The translations under genes were made by a program, and so were the position numbers. Of a stretch of 64,000 nucleotides of DNA, positions 58,597 to 64,000 are shown in pieces (the stretch's first letter is position 1; each line of letters starts with the position of its first letter). Location of the stretch: assembly GCA_963556255.1 (NCBI GenBank), contig OY744613.1, positions 47,397,546 through 47,461,545 of the forward strand, read 5' to 3'. Source of the stretch: Allolobophora icterica. Lineage: Eukaryota > Annelida > Clitellata > Crassiclitellata > Lumbricidae. The notes beneath the pieces are model-generated. The model was given only the letters and a program-made list of their open reading frames with translations. It had not been told where the DNA came from and searched no databases.

Positions 58597-60240
58597 TTTT
58601 TGTAATTGTAATTGTAACCGAAAACTTATATAGCGCCACTCAAATCAGCGGCGTTTTCAACCCGCATCAATGCCGGCACGAGCAAAAAGGAAAGTTTTCA
58701 GGCGTCTACGGAACTGGAGAGGAGAGAGGGCAAGAAGCTCTTGGCGGAGAAACAAGGGGAGACAGTTCCAAGCAGAGGGGCCAACATAGGCGAAACTTCT
58801 GGATTGTGCCGTGGAAGATCGCATGCGAGGGACAACCATAAGGCCGCGAGCCGAAGATCGCAAGGAAGCCCTCGCAGGCAAGGAAGAAACTGGGTTGCAA
58901 AATTTCATTAGGTAAGACGGAGCAGAGGCAGTAAGGCAGTTGCGCATGAGAGTGAGGGTTTTAAACTGAATTAGCTGTTGAGCAGGGAGCCAGTGGAGGG
59001 AATCACGGATAAAGGCAGAAATGTGGGCAAACTTAGGAATGTCACCTATAAGCCGAGCAGCAGCATTAAGGATAGTCTGGAGTTTGTGCATATTGGAGGA
59101 GGAAAGGCCAATGTACACAGCATTGCCAAAGTCTACCCTAGTGCAGATCAGAGCATGGACCAGTGTAGTAACAGCATGAAATGAAAGAGACTTGCGGATG
59201 GATGGGAGCTGGCGTAGATGATAAAAGCAAGATCTGGATACAAGGTTAACTTGATCAGTAAAGGAGAGGGTAGGGTCAAGGACAATCCCCAAGTCACGAA
59301 CAGAGCAGGAGAATTGAATGAGGGGAAACCTAAGATGTAGGGATTCAAAATCAATCTTGCTGAGTTGGAGGCGACCACCGAGCCAGATAAACTGAGTCTT
59401 GTCGGGGTTCAGCCGCAAGCGATTAGAGGAAAGCCAAGAATCCAGAGCAGAGGCTGCTGCTAAGATGCGTTCGACCATTTGGACAGCAGAAGAGGCTGGA
59501 CCATGAATTAGAGACTGGGTGTCATCAGCATACTGATGAGACGAAACCCCATACTGCTGGAAAATCCCCCCAAGGTCCGAAGTATATAGGATGAAGAGCA
59601 GAGGAGCAAGAACAGAGCCTTGGGGGAGACCATAGGAGGTAGTGGCCCAAGGAGTACGATGTGATCCAAAGACCACAGATATGGACCTTTCAGAGAGGAA
59701 AGAGCGGAACCATAAAAGGGCACTATCAGAGATACCGAAGGATATAGATAGCCGATTTAAGAGAATAGAGTGGTCCACCGTGTCAAAGGCTGCGCTGATA
59801 TCATAGAGAGCTAACAGGGTGACATGACCACGGTCAAGAGCTTGGAAGACGTCGGCTAGGAGCCGGACTAGTAGGGTTTCAGTTGAGTATGATTTCCTAA
59901 ACCCAGATTGAAATTTAGGCATGAGGGAATTAGATTCGAGGTAGTGGACCAATTGAAAAGCAACACACCGTTCCAGGAGCTTAGAAAGGAAGGAAAGGTT
60001 GGAGATGGGCCTAAAATTAGCTGGAGAATTAGGATCCAGACCTTGACGCTTAATGGAGGGAAAGACGACAGCCCGCTTGTGGGAGACAGGAACAGAACCC
60101 TGGGTCAGAGAGGAATTACAAAGTAATTGCAAAAACGGACCAAAGTCATCAATGAAATCCTTAAGTAAAAACGGAGGCAACAGGTCCAATTCACAAGACT
60201 TAGAGGGGGAGTCTAGAACTAGTTGACGGATGGTAGTTAA
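58597..60240 (-). mobile_element. L2/CR1-like LINE, 5'-truncated, with long open RT frame
   Basis: An uninterrupted minus-strand frame (58657 to about 60236) encodes most of the reverse transcriptase: SPSKSCELDLLPPF, PANFRPISNLSFLSKLLERC, FQSGFRKSYSTETLL, LLALYDISAAFDTVDHSILL, YGLPQGSVLAPLLFILYTSD, SSHQYADDTQSLIHG (catalytic YADD), RLRLNPDKTQFIWLG, DSLHWLPAQQ, SAWNCLPLFLR and RRLKTFLFARAGIDAG. A hairpin CGCCGCT/AGTGGCG, CTATATAAG and a (TTACAA)n tail follow. The endonuclease is missing, so it is a dead-on-arrival but young copy. Confidence 0.9.
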
Positions 60241-61056
60241 TTAATCCGGGCTTGGATAAAACATAACCAACCAAAAAGTGAGATTACCGTGAGTTTCTCC
60301 AAATCAATGCTGGTAATACAAAGAACTCATGGTCTCAAATAAATTCACTTTGCAGTTACAATGAAATCATGTGTAAAGGTAGAAGTCTCTGTAACTCAAC
60401 TAAATAAAAGATATTATGTAATTAATAATCGATTAATGATGCAAACTGTATGAATGATTACCTCTGTGTAATTGGATATAAAATAGCTTCAAAATTGGAC
60501 TCACCGAACCATAATTTTGAACATTATATGGGTAGTTCTCTTACCCATATAATGTTCTCTTCACTGTGAAGAGATAAACAGAGAGGAGAATTTAAGTCTT
60601 ATGAAAGACCTAAATCCTCGAAAGTCGCCAGGTCCTGACAGAATTTCTGTTAAAGAGACTGCTGAAAGTATTGTCCAGCCCTAGAAATAATGTATAATGT
60701 ATCTATAAATAGAGGTAAAGAACCAACTATTGTAGTATGAAAGTTTAAAATTACTCAATTTAGGTAAAATCAAATTATGGGCTAATTTCTCTCTTTCCAG
60801 TGTTTAGTAAATTATTTGAAAAACTTATTTATTATCGGGTTATGAACTTTCATGAAAAACTCTGTATTATATAAATATCACTTTGGATTCAGGGAAGGTC
60901 ATTCTACCAACTTAGCATTGATAGATATAATTTATACCATAAATGTGACACTAGGTTACGATGAATAAGTTATTGGTATCTCTCGCGATTGCAAAATGTA
61001 TTTGACACTATTAGTCACGAAATATTGCTAATAAAGTGTACAACTATGTACTAAAT

Positions 61057-62252
61057 TCCTTGGTGAAGTCTCCGCCTACTGTAGAATAAATGCCAGCATT
61101 ATCCAAGACTCTGGCCTTGGACCGCTTCACTTCCTTGTTGCAATAAAAGGCCTAAAACAGTAAACCCGGTCAACCGCCTGCTGAAATATGCAGACGATTG
61201 CTATCTCCTGATTCCAGCGTCAGCCATTGCAACTTCTGAGGCTGAGCTGGACCATGTTGCTGTTTGGGCGGCCTCCATCAACTTGAGGTTAAATCGCGCC
61301 AAGTCCAAGGAAATGGTTATTAGGCGCCCCAGTTTTAGGCTAGCCAATCCAGGGTATCAGAGGCAGTTTTCCTGTGGGTGACCTTGACCGATCGTATTGG
61401 TTTCGGTTCCCATGTTCAGCGGATCTGCATTAAGGCTAGTCAGTCCCTATATGCGGTCTGTTGCCTTATCGCCCATGGGCTTGAGGGGCAGCGCCTGCAC
61501 GACGTTGTTCGTGCCACTACGCTTCCTCGATTACTTTATGCATCGTCCGCCTGGTGGGGCTTCACAAATGCTGAGCAGCGAATTCGCCTCCGTGTGTTCA
61601 CTAAAAAGCTGGTTCGGCTTGGGTATTTCCCAGAATGTACCGACTCCTTTGATGCACTCTGTCAGAAAGCTGACAGCGCTCTCTTCGCCGCCGTTCTGCA
61701 TAACCCTGCGCATGTCCTTCCTGCCTTGCTGCCCCCAGTAAAAGACTTGTGCTTATGCGCTCCGCCCTCGCCTTCACAACCGTGAAATCCCCAGATGCGA
61801 CGCGCTGACCAGGAGGGGTTTTGTAATCAGAACTAGTGTATTAACCCGTCATAAATTATGACATGACGACAGTGTATCATTATAGGCCTATATGTATCGT
61901 TGGCTAAAATGCTCTCATCCCTGTCTTCAAGACGACCGTCGTCAAGACGGCAGTATAGTGACGTCACAAACGGTTTCACAATAGAACAGAAAGCGTTATA
62001 CGACGGACAAATTTGCATATAAGGAAACTATATGTATAGATGCTGTATCTGTAAGCTGTTGGCTGGGGTTAGGCTGTCCCCTTGGTATCATAATTAGAGT
62101 AATTAGAGTATTTGAGACGTTTTCCTTCTTGTGTCAATGTCATTTCTCTAATAACAGTTTTCTGTTTACTATATTCCCTTTGTTTCATGCGCCTCTTTTG
62201 TGCATAACATGTGTGATAACCGCATACTTACTTACTTACTTAATTAGAAATA
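61057..62252 (+). mobile_element. LINE nested in the 60560 LINE
   Basis: Flanked by TACTAAAT at 61049-61056 and 62253-62260. It encodes AYCRINASIIQDSGLGP, NRLLKYADDCYLLIPASA, INLRLNRAKSKEMVIRRPSF, DRIGFGSHVQRICIKASQSL, LVRLGYFPECTDSFDALCQK and, after a frameshift, LRPRLHNREIPRCDALTRRG. (ACTT)n tail at about 62225. 5'-truncated. Confidence 0.75.
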
Positions 62253-62862
62253 TACTAAATGCGTGCTTTACTGAATAATTATATTACTGATCGAAAACAA
62301 TTTGTAACTATTAATGATGCTAATTCTTGTAAAAACGTATCACCTTGAGGTGCACCCGAGAGATCAGTATTGTGCCCTCTACTGCTTATTTTGTTTGTAA
62401 ATGATATACTAACTCTGCTCTAAATGTAAATATAAGATTGTTTGCAGATGATACAGATAAATTCTTCAATGGGAATCATCTTGATTTTTTGTTTGGAACA
62501 TCATGCTATGCATTAAACAACCTATGTTATTGGTTTTTGGCAAATATAATGTTCTTTTTAAAATGATGAAACGTCCTACATGTTTGTCGACCATAGAAGA
62601 AAATCGTCCGCATATGATGTTACTCTGTTTAGTATTATTGCCCTCTCACTTAAAAATAACTACAAGTACCTCGGAATAACAACTATTCATGATTGACTAA
62701 GTTGGAAAGAACACATTCACAATGTCATGAATAAAATTAAAAGATTCAGTTTTATATTTTCAAAAATAAGAAACAGGTTAAATCAGAAGGTTTTAAAGAA
62801 ATTATTCTGGCTCTAATATATCCCCATCTGATGTAAGGAGTCGAAATTTACTGTAATACAAC

Positions 62863-63070
62863 CAGGGCTGTAGTGGTAAAATTAGAGGTGAGTATACGCC
62901 ACCGGTTAGTTTTCCGAAACAAATTAAAGGTGAGTATACGCTACAGTATTTTGTGGGTATACGCTACAGTATTTTAATATAAATAAATATAAATATTTGT
63001 GAGGTGAGTATACGGTCTCTGGAGGTGAGTATACGCTGTATACCCGCGTACACCCTCGACTACAGCCCTG
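62863..63070. mobile_element. 208-bp hAT MITE nested in the 60560 LINE
   Basis: Ends CAGGGCTGTAGT and ACTACAGCCCTG, with a perfect duplication AATACAAC at 62855-62862 and 63071-63078. Internal GGTGAGTATACG units repeat. A partial relative is at 53207. Confidence 0.85.
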
Positions 63071-63729
63071 AATACAACTAAAGATGCTGCCTGATACCCT
63101 ATAAACATTATGTGTAAATCGCATTCTGCGCTCGCTGCAAAATCTTTCTTCTGCTACTCCTCTCATTACATTGAAATGCTTCCATTAGCGGAATTACCCG
63201 GTTTGTTCATAAATATAGGCCTATATGTTATACATAAAATGCACATCTCTCTTTTTTCATAATTATTTAAAACTTAATTCAGATGTTCACTGTTAGGCCT
63301 ATGCACTAGGAATAGCAATAATACTCTCATTCCAAATTCTTGTCCACAAGAGTACTAAAAACGACACGTTACCATGGAGCAAATTAGTGGAATGACTTAC
63401 GTTTCCAAGTTAGAAGTGTATCTTATGGATCATTCAAACACCTGTTAACGTTAGGAATTATAGCTTCATTTTGCAACTAACTCTGTTAAGCAAAAAGTTT
63501 CACAAAAGTTATTCTGCTTCTTTACTTAACCAAAATCGCAGTTTATTGATCTATGGACCTGTGCAGTCTAATCTATCTTGATCCCATTCTATAAGGTTAT
63601 TATGAATGCATTATCCTGTTTTCTGTCTTAACACATGTTTGCCTTCTTATTGGGGGCCGATACAACCAGACAGATAGCTTAGTTAGCTATAATAACATAA
63701 CACAACAAAACAAAGGTTTAAAGTGATTC

Positions 63730-63897
63730 CAAACAGATTCTCCTCCGGCGGAATTGTTGTTCCAGAATAAATTGCCCCCCTCCTCGGAGACTATGTTCTG
63801 AAAGATGGTTCCTGCGTGACAAAATTTGTGAATTTGTGCAGTTATGTTCATTTACTTTAGCGAATGTGGCAAATAAATTTCTTACATACTTACTTAT
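63730..63897 (+). repeat. LINE 3' region with (ACTT)n tail
   Basis: TTTAGCGAATGTGGCAAATA then CTTACATACTTACTTA, the same tail as on the minus strand at 55738-55810. Confidence 0.45.
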
Positions 63898-64000
63898 TAA
63901 CTAATAACGAAAATTGAACGTATTGGCACTTGGCTTCACTGCCTTTTTTAAACAAATAACACAGACGAAACTTAATCGAAAGATAAAATGACAATGCTGA

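Larger units (their letters stand above)
60560..63710 (+). mobile_element. Host LINE (non-LTR RT), split by a nested LINE and a MITE
   Basis: Degenerate frames, in order: LNPRKSPGPDRISVKETAES, FSKLFEKLIYYRVMNF, YKYHFGFREGHSTNLALIDI (to about 61045); then after the nested LINE NNYITDRKQFVTINDANSC, RLFADDT, KNNYKYLGITTIHD, ALIYPHLM; then after the MITE SDVHC, CTRNSNN and WNDLRFQVRSVSYGSFKHLL with stop near 63480. The 3' UTR ends in a (ATAACA)n tail near 63710. The exact clade is not assigned. Confidence 0.7.

Overview
The window is eukaryotic, intron-rich, AT-rich and packed with repeats. It looks like a marine invertebrate deuterostome, most likely an echinoderm or close relative. That guess rests on three things: single-domain immunoglobulin (Ig) exons, a mixture of L2/CR1/RTE-like LINEs with hAT, Ginger and pogo elements, and an extreme excess of the octamer-like motif TAGGCCTA. 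The taxonomic call is inference. I found no rRNA, no intact tRNA gene, no CRISPR array and no prokaryotic gene organisation.

Two host genes are supported, both built from symmetrical phase 1-1 exons. Gene B (minus strand, 54021 to 43161) can be assembled completely. It has a signal peptide, a V-type Ig domain, two further Ig domains, a Ser/Thr stalk, one transmembrane segment, and a cytoplasmic tail with two textbook ITIMs (SQYEEL, STYEKL) plus a YIN Grb2-type site. The seven exons sum to 1308 nt, giving 435 residues. Gene A (plus strand, about 3635 to 22137, 5' end not found) has one intact Ig exon, one damaged Ig exon, two tandem phase-compatible transmembrane exons and a Tyr-rich terminal exon with an ITIM-like VLYTRV. 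The genes converge tail to tail across about 21 kb of repeats and look like members of one family of inhibitory-type immune or adhesion receptors.

Layout: 1-3460 LINE and SINE debris; 3635-22137 gene A, its introns filled by an RTE LINE, two families of transposon-derived proteins, a pogo-like element, hAT elements, a hairpin array and microsatellites; 22138-43160 repeats, including a 2.2-kb satellite, inverted hAT copies, a hAT relic with a nested L2 LINE, a near-complete Ginger-type transposon and a foldback element; 43161-54021 gene B, with a 1-kb hAT element in one intron and a MITE sitting exactly on the exon 1 splice donor; 54022-64000 LINE fragments, one with a 510-residue reverse transcriptase, and a LINE-in-LINE-plus-MITE nest.

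At least ten hAT-like elements can be delimited by terminal inverted repeats and 8-bp target-site duplications. The most unusual small features are three palindromic micro-insertions of 14, 28 and 35 bp, each flanked by a perfect 8-bp duplication. Long stretches not listed (for example 300-720, 6710-7210, 15810-16480, 28850-29600, 39020-39910, 44580-45150, 45280-46840, 55820-56260) showed nothing I could name.
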